Shown here: positions 27,772 to 35,827 of the stretch, in pieces
Layout of the letters: every line of letters starts with the position of its first letter
How positions within the stretch are numbered: the stretch's first letter is position 1
NCBI RefSeq assembly: GCF_900168125.1
Contig: NZ_FUZF01000025.1
Span: 1 to 63,440 of the forward strand
Reading direction: 5' to 3'
DNA: 63,440 nucleotides
DNA from: Sphingobacterium nematocida
GTDB taxonomy: Bacteria; Bacteroidota; Bacteroidia; Sphingobacteriales; Sphingobacteriaceae
Program-made: the position numbers and the translations under genes
Notes under the pieces: model-generated
What the model saw: the letters and a program-made list of their open reading frames with translations, nothing else
Told to the model about the DNA's origin: nothing
The model's database searches: none

Positions 27772-28806
27772 ATGAACTTTAGGCTCCTTGTTTTCTACAT
27801 CGCTTTAATTATCTCCACGGCTCTAGCACTTGTGAGCATGTACTATGAAAGCAGCTGGAACCACTTCTTTATTATACTATCTGTATCTTTTGTTATTTCT
27901 TTTATCATACTCAGCAATGTCTTAAATCAGTATATAAACAACAGAATAAGTAACATTTATAAACTAATCCGCAGCTTAAAGCTGGGAAAAGATATGAAAG
28001 AAGTACTTGCAGAGCATGCCAGTGATGACCCAATAAAAGGAGCGGAACAAGAGGTAAGAGACTGGGCGAAACAGAAGTCTACTGAAATAGATCAGCTGAA
28101 AGCGCAAGAAAAATTCAGGAGAGAATTTTTATCGAATATCTCACACGAATTTAAAACACCTCTTTTTGCAATACAAGGATATATTGAGACACTGCAAGAC
28201 GGAATGATGGCAGACGACCCTGAGATGTCATTGGTCTTTCTTGATAAAGCCTCCAAAAACATCGATAGGTTGACTTATCTGATTAACGACCTTGATGAAA
28301 TCTCAAAGCTTGAATCTGGAAAAATATCGCTAAATATTCAAAAGTTCGACATTATCGAATTAATAAATGAAACGATTGACCATCTTATTGATAAAGCAAA
28401 TAGAAATAACATCAAGATTATTTTCAATACAAAGCCAAATCAAACCATACAAGTAAAAGGTGACCGTTTGAAAATCCAACAGGTTCTTGTCAACCTCATA
28501 GACAACTCGTTAAAATATGGCAAAAATGGAGGAAAAACCACAATTAGCATATTCCACCTATTAGATCAAGTGTTAGTCGAAGTTACAGATAATGGCTATG
28601 GAATCGAGGAGAAAAACTTACCAAGAGTATTTGAACGTTTCTTCAGAACAGACAAAAGCCGATCTCGAGATATTGGAGGCTCAGGCCTAGGACTATCGAT
28701 AGTTAAACATATTTTAGAAGCGCATCAACAAACGGTCAATGTACGCAGTACAGAAGGAATAGGTACAACTTTTGGCTTTACCCTATCCAAATCCAAAAAC
28801 ATTTAA
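27772..28806 (+). CDS. PhoR-like sensor histidine kinase
   Basis: A 344-residue membrane histidine kinase. Two N-terminal helices (about 5-25 and 32-52) flank a very short periplasmic stretch. A linker of about 50 residues is followed by a HisKA domain with the phospho-acceptor His about 125 in SHEFKTPLFAIQGYIE. The HATPase_c domain has its N box (VNLIDNSLKYG), G1 (VTDNGYGIEEKNLPRVFERFF) and G2 (GGSGLGLSIVK). No response regulator gene is adjacent. Location beside a PhoU-like gene and a phosphate transporter suggests phosphate sensing. A single TTAACAT half-site lies upstream near 27586. Confidence 0.9.
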   Translation: MNFRLLVFYIALIISTALALVSMYYESSWNHFFIILSVSFVISFIILSNVLNQYINNRISNIYKLIRSLKLGKDMKEVLAEHASDDPIKGAEQEVRDWAKQKSTEIDQLKAQEKFRREFLSNISHEFKTPLFAIQGYIETLQDGMMADDPEMSLVFLDKASKNIDRLTYLINDLDEISKLESGKISLNIQKFDIIELINETIDHLIDKANRNNIKIIFNTKPNQTIQVKGDRLKIQQVLVNLIDNSLKYGKNGGKTTISIFHLLDQVLVEVTDNGYGIEEKNLPRVFERFFRTDKSRSRDIGGSGLGLSIVKHILEAHQQTVNVRSTEGIGTTFGFTLSKSKNI

Positions 28807-28825
28807 TAAAGCAATGTTTTAAAAC

Positions 28826-28843
28826 TTAACATTAACTTAACAT
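28826..28843 (+). promoter_or_regulatory. Pho-box-like direct repeat
   Basis: TTAACAT occurs at 28826-28832 and 28837-28843 with 11-bp period, separated by TAAC. This matches the architecture of Pho-regulator sites (E. coli CTGTCAT and B. subtilis TTAACA repeats, both of 11-bp period). It sits where a -33 element would be, eight bases upstream of a perfect -7 box, in front of PhoU-like and phosphate transporter genes. The regulatory role is inferred. Confidence 0.55.
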
Positions 28844-28851
28844 TAGGATTA

Positions 28852-28859
28852 TACTTTTG
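28852..28859 (+). promoter_or_regulatory. Candidate -7 box of the DUF47-Pit operon
   Basis: TACTTTTG matches TAnnTTTG exactly and lies 18 bases before the ATG at 28878. The -33 region is occupied by the TTAACAT repeat, as in activator-dependent Pho promoters. Confidence 0.55.
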
Positions 28860-28877
28860 CATCAAAATAAAAGTATT

Positions 28878-29525
28878 ATGTCTTTAAATAGCATCTTTCA
28901 GTACTTTGTCCCTAAGGACAAAAAGTTCTTTCCCCTGTTTGAACAAGCTGGTGCCAATCTAATAGAGATGGCTAGACTCCTCAACATTTCAGTAAATAGC
29001 ACTAATCTAGAAGAAAGAAAAGAACTTTCTAAAAAACTAGAAGACCTCGAACATGTTGGAGATAATATCACACACCAAATCCACCTTGAACTAGGACGAA
29101 ACTTCATCACGCCATTTGACCGTGAAGATATCCACGCTTTAGCGAGTTCATTGGATGATGTTGCTGACTTTATACACGGAGCTTCAAATAGAATGCAACT
29201 GTACAAAGTAGAGAAGCCAACGGAGCCGATGATTGAAATCACAGCACTGATTTTGGAAGCGACAGAGCATGTTGCTAAAGCCTTATTTGAGCTGAAAGAT
29301 CTTAAGAACATCCGAAACATAACGGATTCTTGTGTACGCATTAATAGTGTAGAGAATAAAGCGGATTATATTTTCGACAAAGCTGTTGCAGATTTATTTG
29401 AATATGAAACGGATGCTATTTCGTTGATCAAACAAAAAGAAGTTTTATCTGCAATGGAAGATGCTACAGACAAATGCGAAGATGTAGCAAATGTGTTGGA
29501 AAGTATTCTTGTTAAAAATGCCTAA
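28878..29525 (+). CDS. DUF47 family PhoU-like protein
   Basis: A 215-residue all-helical cytoplasmic protein of the DUF47/TIGR00153 family, related to PhoU. Metal-binding-type motifs are visible as HVGDNITHQIH, FITPFDREDIHALASSLDDVADF (shortened here) and EDATDKCEDVANVLE, each carrying the E/D-x3-D pattern of PhoU-like helices. It is thought to regulate the Pit-type phosphate transporter encoded 34 bases downstream. The ATG at 28878 is chosen over an in-frame TTG seven codons earlier, which overlaps the predicted -7 box. Confidence 0.92.
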   Translation: MSLNSIFQYFVPKDKKFFPLFEQAGANLIEMARLLNISVNSTNLEERKELSKKLEDLEHVGDNITHQIHLELGRNFITPFDREDIHALASSLDDVADFIHGASNRMQLYKVEKPTEPMIEITALILEATEHVAKALFELKDLKNIRNITDSCVRINSVENKADYIFDKAVADLFEYETDAISLIKQKEVLSAMEDATDKCEDVANVLESILVKNA

Positions 29526-29559
29526 TTAAGGCATGTTAACTATACATAATTAATTTATC

Positions 29560-30570
29560 ATGATCACGACTTTATTAGTTGTTGTTATTGTATTAGCGAT
29601 AGCCTTTGATTATATCAATGGGTTTCATGATGCTGCCAATTCAATTGCAACTATCGTATCAACCAAAGTATTAACACCATTTATGGCTGTACTTTGGGCC
29701 GCTCTTTTCAATTTTGTGGCTTATTTTGTCTTTACAGACCACAAAGTAGCCAATACTATTGCAAAAACAGTAATCGAACAATATATTACACTTGAGGTAA
29801 TATTTGCCGGATTAGTAGCGGCTATATCTTGGAATTTATTTACTTGGTACTATGGTATCCCATCTTCCTCATCGCACACATTGATCGGTGGCTTTGCAGG
29901 ATCGGGAATGGCATATGCCCTTTTTCTAGGCGCCAATCCTTTGGACGCAATCAACTTGAGTGCTACGCTAAAGATTCTTTCTTTTATAATCTTAGCACCA
30001 GTCATAGGAATGACAATAGCTATTATCATTACGCTTATTATCATTAATATCTGCAAAAAAACCAGACCTAGTGTTGCTGAAAGATGGTTTAAAATCTTAC
30101 AGCTAATTTCCTCTGCTGGTTTAAGTTTTGCTCACGGAGGTAATGATGCCCAAAAGGTAATGGGTATTATCGCAACCGCGCTAATAGCTCAGGGGGTAAT
30201 CGGAAGTTTTGAAGAAATGCCCGAATGGGTTCCCTTGTCTTGTTATGTAGCTATTGCTGCCGGAACGATGAGTGGGGGTTGGAAAATTGTGAAAACAATG
30301 GGTACCAAAATCACTAAGGTTACTCCTTTGGAAGGCGTTAGTGCTGAGACTGCTGGAGCAATAACGTTAGGTATCACCGAACATTTTGGAATACCGGCAT
30401 CAACCACACACACGATTACAGGATCCATCATTGGAGTAGGTGTTGTAAAAAGAGTCTCTGCTGTGCGCTGGGGAGTAACAATCAGTTTGCTGTGGGCATG
30501 GATACTTACGATACCCGTAAGTGCAATATTGGGTGGATTGACTCTAGCGGTTCTACATTACATCCTATAA
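29560..30570 (+). CDS. PiT family inorganic phosphate transporter
   Basis: A 336-residue inner-membrane PiT (PHO4) transporter that imports phosphate, generally as a metal-phosphate complex driven by protons. The two inverted signature repeats are clear: GFHDAANSIATIVSTK near residue 22 and HGGNDAQKVMGI near residue 192. About ten membrane helices are expected. It forms an operon with the PhoU-like gene and ends at a strong terminator. It is likely induced under phosphate limitation through the Pho-box-like site at 28826-28843. Confidence 0.95.
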   Translation: MITTLLVVVIVLAIAFDYINGFHDAANSIATIVSTKVLTPFMAVLWAALFNFVAYFVFTDHKVANTIAKTVIEQYITLEVIFAGLVAAISWNLFTWYYGIPSSSSHTLIGGFAGSGMAYALFLGANPLDAINLSATLKILSFIILAPVIGMTIAIIITLIIINICKKTRPSVAERWFKILQLISSAGLSFAHGGNDAQKVMGIIATALIAQGVIGSFEEMPEWVPLSCYVAIAAGTMSGGWKIVKTMGTKITKVTPLEGVSAETAGAITLGITEHFGIPASTTHTITGSIIGVGVVKRVSAVRWGVTISLLWAWILTIPVSAILGGLTLAVLHYIL

Positions 30571-30608
30571 TGACGCTAATACTGCAATTATTTTGAACAT
30601 TATACGTT

Positions 30609-30647
30609 AGACAATGTAGCTTTTGCGCTACATTGTCTTTCTTTTTT
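30609..30647 (+). terminator. Intrinsic terminator after the Pit transporter gene
   Basis: Perfect 12-bp arms AGACAATGTAGC (30609-30620) and GCTACATTGTCT (30627-30638) with a six-base loop are followed by a T-rich run. Confidence 0.9.
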
Positions 30648-30766
30648 ATCGAAAGACAAACAAATTTGAGTGAAATATTTGTTATATAACAGACAAATAA
30701 GTAATTTTACCTATTATTTAACAACAAAATGTGCGCTACATTATTTTTTCAACGTGATTTAATTTT

Positions 30767-30782
30767 TTGGCACCGTTATTGT
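30767..30782 (+). promoter_or_regulatory. Sigma-54-like promoter match upstream of ompA-type gene
   Basis: TTGGCAC followed by five bases and TTGT matches the sigma-54 pattern TGGCAC-N5-TTGC in sequence and spacing (GG at 30769-30770, ten bases, then GT instead of GC). It lies 57 bases before the ATG at 30840. A Bacteroidetes housekeeping box could overlap (TTG-N18-TATGTTAA, two mismatches). A chance match is possible. Confidence 0.3.
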
Positions 30783-30839
30783 TAAGTTATGTTAAAAATG
30801 AGAACAATTAAAAATTTTAATAACCTTAAACAAAAGAGT

Positions 30840-32219
30840 ATGAACTATTCTACAATTAAAAAAACAGCTGTTGCAGCTTCTTTAGTAGCCGCTTTAGGTT
30901 TTGCTGAAACTGCTCAAGCTCAAACTCCAACTGTATTTGGTGGTAGATCACAATACAGAACTTGGTCTATCGGCTTACAAGGTGGTATCACTACCCCTAA
31001 CGCATTAGTTGGTGGATCTAACAACTTTGGTCAAAAAGTTGGTTACTTCCAAAACAAAGTTGGTGAGTACTATGGTTTGACTATCCGTAAACAATTCTCT
31101 CACCTATTCGGTTTAGAGTTAGAAGGTAACCGTGGTAGAATCAAAACTTACAACCACGACATGGTGACTGCACCAGAAACAGCTAACGGAGCAAAATCTG
31201 CTGAAACTCGCGTTAATTGGGCCGCTAGTGTGAACGGTGTATTCCAATTGGGTACTATCGACTTCTTAAGAAGAGAAAATGCAGTTAACTTCTACGCTAA
31301 AGTAGGTTTAGGTGTATTAGCGAACAACCCAGTTCAATTCGCAAACAATGATTTCACAGGTACTGAAGTTTACAACAACGAAGGTAAATGGGGATCTGAA
31401 ATCTTTGGAGATCGTGAGCCAGTAGGTGATAGAGATAACAAATTAGCTGCTTACGTTCCTGTAGGTGTTGGTGTTAAATTCAAATTATCTGAAGTTGTAG
31501 CATTGAACTTAGGTTACACAATGAACTTCACTGATGATAACTTACTTTACGGACCAGGTCGTTCAGACGTAAAAGGTAAATTCTCTAACGTTTACGGTGG
31601 TTTAGAATTCACTTTAGGTTCAAGAGACAAACAAAACTTGACTTTTGCTAACCCAGTTGCTACAATGTACGATGAGTTAAAAGATCCTTCATTACGTAAC
31701 GAAGTTGAAGCATTAAAACAACGCGTTTCTTCATTAGAAGGTACTGTTGATGCTTTAGGTAAAGATTCAGACGGAGACGGTGTATCAGATAAATTTGACA
31801 AATGTCCTAACACTCCTGCTGGTACAGTAGTTGATGGTTCTGGATGTCCAATCAAATTCCCTGAGCCAGTTGTTACTCCAGGTGCTACTACAGGTGCATA
31901 CTACGCTCCAATTCAATTTGAATTCGATAGCTCAGTATTGAAAACTTCTTCTTACGCTACTTTAGATAAATTAGCTAAAGAAATCCGTGATAACAAATCA
32001 TCTGTTACTTTAGACGGATACGCGTCTGCAGAAGGTTCTGAGTCATACAACATGAACTTATCTAAAGACCGCGCTAATGCAGTAAAACAATACTTAGTAA
32101 ATGCTGGTGTATCCGCATCTAGCATTAACGCTAACGGTTACGGAGAGGCTAACCCAATTGCATCAAATGCAACTGAAGAAGGTCGTGTTCAAAACCGTCG
32201 TGTTGAGATCAAAAAATAA
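30840..32219 (+). CDS. OmpA family outer membrane protein
   Basis: A 459-residue protein with a signal peptide (KKTAVAASLVAALGFAETAQAQ) and an N-terminal eight-strand-type beta-barrel (about 30-260). A short coiled segment (EVEALKQRVSSLEGTVDALG) and a thrombospondin type 3-like calcium motif (DSDGDGVSDKFDKCPNTPAG) follow. The C-terminal OmpA peptidoglycan-binding domain includes FEFDSSVLK and the GYASAEGSESYNMNLSKDRA segment with the expected Asp/Arg ligand positions for diaminopimelate. It links outer membrane and cell wall. Codon use is strongly biased (GGT, AAC, TTC, TTA), more than in neighbours, implying high expression. The ATG at 30840 is preferred to ATGs at 30789 and 30798 because it begins the signal peptide. 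Confidence 0.93.
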   Translation: MNYSTIKKTAVAASLVAALGFAETAQAQTPTVFGGRSQYRTWSIGLQGGITTPNALVGGSNNFGQKVGYFQNKVGEYYGLTIRKQFSHLFGLELEGNRGRIKTYNHDMVTAPETANGAKSAETRVNWAASVNGVFQLGTIDFLRRENAVNFYAKVGLGVLANNPVQFANNDFTGTEVYNNEGKWGSEIFGDREPVGDRDNKLAAYVPVGVGVKFKLSEVVALNLGYTMNFTDDNLLYGPGRSDVKGKFSNVYGGLEFTLGSRDKQNLTFANPVATMYDELKDPSLRNEVEALKQRVSSLEGTVDALGKDSDGDGVSDKFDKCPNTPAGTVVDGSGCPIKFPEPVVTPGATTGAYYAPIQFEFDSSVLKTSSYATLDKLAKEIRDNKSSVTLDGYASAEGSESYNMNLSKDRANAVKQYLVNAGVSASSINANGYGEANPIASNATEEGRVQNRRVEIKK

Positions 32220-32250
32220 TCATACACTAGTATAATTATTACGAATAATA

Positions 32251-32286
32251 AACCGCCCCGAAATTCGGGGCGGTTTTATTTTTTTT
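32251..32286 (+). terminator. Intrinsic terminator after the OmpA gene
   Basis: The GC-rich stem CCGCCCCG / CGGGGCGG, extended by AA/TT pairs, is followed by TTTTATTTTTTTT. Confidence 0.92.
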
Positions 32287-32385
32287 AAACCTTTTCCTCT
32301 TTTTACACTCTGTATGTTAATATGTGGAAAAGAAATTTGAATAGGTTTAATTTAAAAAGTGTATTTTTCACTAAATAGATACGAT

Positions 32386-33795
32386 ATGGAAGAGGAATTT
32401 GAGTTTGGATCGCCGGAGGAGCAAAAGGAATCTGTAAATCGTTACGAAGAAATGATTCGGAATGACGATCAATACTTCTTTGACTCGGCGGCTTTTGATA
32501 GCATAATAGACTACTATACGGAAAAAAATGATCCGTCAAAAGCACTGCAAGTGATTGATTTCGCGAGCAATCAGCATCCTTTTGAAACATCATTCCTATT
32601 AAAGAGGGCACAACTTCTTGCTTCTATTCAGCAGTATGAAAAAGCACTAGAAGCTCTACTCAAGGCCGAATTACTCGAACCCTCAGATGGCGATATACAG
32701 CTTATCAGAGGATCTATATTTGCTTCTACCGGTCGCTATCAAGAAGCCGAAGAAGCACTGTTAGCGGCGCTCTCAAACGCAGAAAACAAAGAAGATGTTT
32801 ATTATCAACTTGCAGGTCTTTATCAACTACAGGGCAATTATGAACAAGCTGTTACTTTCTTAAGAAAAACACTGGAAATCAATTTAGAAAATCAAGATGC
32901 ATTATATGAACTTGCTTTTTGTTATGATATCCTGGACAGACAAGAAGAGAGTATCACCTTCTACAATGAATTTATTGATAGAGACCCCTACTCCTTCATC
33001 GCTTGGTATAACCTTGGGAATGCATACCACAAAATGTCCCGCTTTGAGGAAGCTATTGATGCATATGATTACTCCATATTAATACAGGAAAACTTCGCAT
33101 CTGCCTACTTTAATAAGGGCAATGCACTCGTCAATCTGGACAAATACTCCGAAGCAATCCTTGTCTATAAACAAACATTTGAGTATGAACCTCCAAATGC
33201 AGACACCTATTGTGCCATTGGAGAGTGCTACGAGAAATTGGAGCAGATGGACACTGCAAGAGACTACTACAAAAAAGCGGTTAAACTAGACAGCGGTCTA
33301 TCAGACGCTTGGTTTGGTATTGGTGTCACATTGGACTTTGAAGATCGCTACTTTGAATCGCTCCATTTTTATAAAAAAGCACTGGAGCTCGAAGACGATA
33401 ACCCAGACTATTGGTTTGCAATAGCTGACGCAAGGTATAAATTGGGGCAGGTTGAGGAGTCTGAAGCAGCCTATTCTAAGGTCGTGGAGCTTAATCCTAC
33501 AGATATCGATGCTTGGCTAGATTTTTCATCGATATATTTTGAGCAAAAAAAGCTAATAGAAGCTATCGAAACGATGTCTGAGGCGATAAAATGCAATCCT
33601 GACAGCGCCGAGTTGTATTACAGGCTTGTGGCCTACCTATTTGCTAATGGTCAGTACAACGAAGCGTTGAATTTTCTAGAATTGGCCCTTTCATTCGGAC
33701 CAGAAAAGCACCACATTCTTTTTGATTACCTACCTCAGTTACAAGGAAATCCGATTGTTTCAGAAATTATAAAAAAATACACGTCCAATTCATGA
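32386..33795 (+). CDS. Tetratricopeptide repeat protein
   Basis: A 469-residue cytoplasmic-looking protein without signal peptide. It is built almost entirely of TPR units (about 11-12) from residue 55 on, with repeated patterns such as A-Y-x-x-G-N-A-L-x-x-L-x-K-Y-x-E-A-I. The N-terminus is acidic (EEEFEFGSPEEQKE). TPRs mediate protein-protein contacts; no enzymatic domain is visible. The ATG at 32386 is chosen over an in-frame TTG nine codons upstream. Its stop overlaps the aroE start as ATGA, so the two are translationally coupled. Confidence 0.88.
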   Translation: MEEEFEFGSPEEQKESVNRYEEMIRNDDQYFFDSAAFDSIIDYYTEKNDPSKALQVIDFASNQHPFETSFLLKRAQLLASIQQYEKALEALLKAELLEPSDGDIQLIRGSIFASTGRYQEAEEALLAALSNAENKEDVYYQLAGLYQLQGNYEQAVTFLRKTLEINLENQDALYELAFCYDILDRQEESITFYNEFIDRDPYSFIAWYNLGNAYHKMSRFEEAIDAYDYSILIQENFASAYFNKGNALVNLDKYSEAILVYKQTFEYEPPNADTYCAIGECYEKLEQMDTARDYYKKAVKLDSGLSDAWFGIGVTLDFEDRYFESLHFYKKALELEDDNPDYWFAIADARYKLGQVEESEAAYSKVVELNPTDIDAWLDFSSIYFEQKKLIEAIETMSEAIKCNPDSAELYYRLVAYLFANGQYNEALNFLELALSFGPEKHHILFDYLPQLQGNPIVSEIIKKYTSNS

Positions 33796-34544
33796 TAAAA
33801 CTAGGCTTAATCGGATTCCCATTAGGGCATTCTTTCTCAAAGAACTACTACTTATCAAAATTTGAACGAGAAAATATCACAGGGATAGATTATGACCTCT
33901 ACTCCCTACCAAATATTGAAGAATTTGCAGACCTAATTAAAAAGGACAGCCGTTTTCACGGATTTAATGTCACTATACCATACAAACAATCCGTACTTAA
34001 ATTTGTAACGGCTCTCTCTGTAGAGGCAGAAGAAATAGGAGCCGTAAACTGCCTCACCATACATCGCCGAGACGACACTACAATCGCGATCAAAGGATAC
34101 AATACAGATGCTTTTGGTTTTCAAAAATCATTAGAACCTTTGCTAACCGACAAACACAATCGTGCACTTGTATTAGGCAATGGTGGAGCAGCCAGGGCAG
34201 TTTGCTATGTCCTTAATAAATTGGATATCCCTTATTTACTCGTTAGCAGAAATCGTGAAAATGGCGACATTACATATAGTGACTTGGATCAAAAAATCAT
34301 TGAAGATCATCAAATTATCATAAATTGCTCTCCTGTAGGCACATTTCCAAATGCAGACGAGTGTCCTAATATTCCCTATGAATTTATTACAGCCGATCAC
34401 TTGCTCTACGATTTAATATACAACCCAGAAGAGACCCTTTTTCTCCAGAATGGTAAAGAGCGGCATGCTGTCACAAAAAATGGTTATGAAATGTTAGTTC
34501 TACAAGCTGAAAAGAACTGGCAAATATGGAAGGAAACCTTTTAA
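33792..34544 (+). CDS. aroE: Shikimate dehydrogenase (NADP+)
   Basis: AroE reduces 3-dehydroshikimate to shikimate with NADPH in aromatic amino acid biosynthesis. The 250-residue protein is slightly short for the family. It has the shikimate-binding SFSKNYY (G-x-P-L-x-HS-x-S), the catalytic Lys in NVTIPYK near residue 65, the Asp in NTDAFGF near residue 102 and the dinucleotide loop GNGGAARA near residue 126. It follows the TPR gene with a four-base overlap and precedes gldD by six bases. Confidence 0.95.
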   Translation: MIKLGLIGFPLGHSFSKNYYLSKFERENITGIDYDLYSLPNIEEFADLIKKDSRFHGFNVTIPYKQSVLKFVTALSVEAEEIGAVNCLTIHRRDDTTIAIKGYNTDAFGFQKSLEPLLTDKHNRALVLGNGGAARAVCYVLNKLDIPYLLVSRNRENGDITYSDLDQKIIEDHQIIINCSPVGTFPNADECPNIPYEFITADHLLYDLIYNPEETLFLQNGKERHAVTKNGYEMLVLQAEKNWQIWKETF

Positions 34545-34550
34545 ACAACT

Positions 34551-35126
34551 ATGCCTAAGAAACTCTTCTTTTTGCCGGTACTTTTAACGCTCTTTGCATG
34601 TAACAATCAGGATTACAGCCCGAAGCCTCGAGGTTTTCACCGGGTAATCTTTCCAGAGCGCAGCTACCATACCCCCAAAACAGGATGTCCTTTTACCTTT
34701 GAGATACCAGTTTACAGCATCCTTGCTCCAGATGAAAGTAGTAACGCTATGCCCTGTTGGAAAAACCTAGACTTTCCACAATTTAATGCTAGACTCCACC
34801 TTAGTTATTTCAATATTGGCCCACACTCTACATTTGAACAGCTTACAGAAGATGCTCGAACCTTTGTCTTCAAACACACAAGCATGGCAAGTGCTATCGA
34901 ACAAAAAGACATCATCATAAAACAGGAGAATATCTATGGTCTCGAGTACGAAATACAAGGCAATACAGCCTCCAACTATCAGTTTTTTATATCCGATAAA
35001 TCGAAGCATTACTTACGCGGGGCATTGTACTTTAATGAAAAGCCACATTTGGATTCGATACAACCCGTCCTGGACTTCGTAAAAAAAGACATCAGGCATT
35101 TGATCAACTCAACGAAATGGCAGTGA
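34551..35126 (+). CDS. gldD: Gliding motility lipoprotein GldD
   Basis: A 191-residue lipoprotein with signal peptide and lipobox (LLTLFACNNQ, Cys about 17). It carries the GldD hallmark segment YSPKPRGFHRVIFPERSY and a later KPHLDSIQPVLDFVKKD-type helix. In Flavobacterium GldD is needed for gliding and for type IX secretion, probably in the periplasm or inner leaflet. Many non-gliding Bacteroidota retain it as part of T9SS, so motility cannot be assumed. It is the third gene of the TPR-aroE-gldD cluster. Confidence 0.88.
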   Translation: MPKKLFFLPVLLTLFACNNQDYSPKPRGFHRVIFPERSYHTPKTGCPFTFEIPVYSILAPDESSNAMPCWKNLDFPQFNARLHLSYFNIGPHSTFEQLTEDARTFVFKHTSMASAIEQKDIIIKQENIYGLEYEIQGNTASNYQFFISDKSKHYLRGALYFNEKPHLDSIQPVLDFVKKDIRHLINSTKWQ

Positions 35127-35173
35127 CCGTTTCTTTTTTAAGACTGGAATTCGTGAATGCAAAGCTTTTTGGC

Positions 35174-35181
35174 TAAGTTTG
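35174..35181 (+). promoter_or_regulatory. Candidate -7 box four bases before the MBL-fold gene ATG
   Basis: TAAGTTTG-aatt-ATG matches TAnnTTTG exactly with a four-base gap to the start codon, suggesting a leaderless transcript. A -33 TTG is not evident. Confidence 0.4.
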
Positions 35182-35185
35182 AATT

Positions 35186-35827
35186 ATGATTAGCATAGAA
35201 ACAATAACATTCAATCCTTATCAGGAAAACACCTATATCCTCTACGACGAGAACAAAAACTGTATAATTGTTGACCCGGGGATGCATAATCATAACGAAG
35301 AAAAACAATTAAAACATTTCATTGAGCAGAATCAGCTTAAGCCACAAACATTACTCAATACTCATTGTCATATAGATCATGTTCTTGGAAACCGTTTCGT
35401 TTATGAAGAATGGGGACTTAAACCGCAATTCCATGAGGGAGAAGTACCTGTATTAGTAGCTGTTCAAAATTATGCTCCTCAGATGGGCATTCGCTACGAG
35501 ACGTCTCCTATACCGGACACCTTCTTAACAGACAATCAGGAAATCCCCATTGGAAATCACAAACTAAAAGCAATACTTGCTCCTGGTCATTCACCTGCTC
35601 ACCTTTGTTTTTACTCGGCCGAGTATAACTTCCTTATTGGTGGAGATGTACTATTCCGAAATAGCATAGGCCGCACTGATCTCCCTGGGGGTGATCATGA
35701 GACACTACTGCAATCCATCACGCAACGAATATATACGCTTCCATCTGAAACCGTGGTATATCCAGGCCATGGACCGAGTACCAATATCGATTTCGAAAAA
35801 CGAACAAATCCATTTGTACGCGGATGA
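35186..35827 (+). CDS. MBL-fold metallo-hydrolase (glyoxalase II-like)
   Basis: A 213-residue cytoplasmic metallo-beta-lactamase-fold hydrolase. The metal motif H-x-H-x-D-H appears as THCHIDH near residue 60, with further ligands in APGHSPAHLC, GGDVLFRNSIGR and YPGHGP. The family includes hydroxyacylglutathione hydrolases and related thioesterases; the precise substrate is unknown. Its stop overlaps the next gene (ATGA), so it is coupled to the ABC-type permease. Confidence 0.92.
   Translation: MISIETITFNPYQENTYILYDENKNCIIVDPGMHNHNEEKQLKHFIEQNQLKPQTLLNTHCHIDHVLGNRFVYEEWGLKPQFHEGEVPVLVAVQNYAPQMGIRYETSPIPDTFLTDNQEIPIGNHKLKAILAPGHSPAHLCFYSAEYNFLIGGDVLFRNSIGRTDLPGGDHETLLQSITQRIYTLPSETVVYPGHGPSTNIDFEKRTNPFVRG

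Noticed and set aside
34551..35126. Evidence that the organism glides
   Set aside because: GldD alone is shared by non-gliding members with type IX secretion; other gld or spr genes are not in view.
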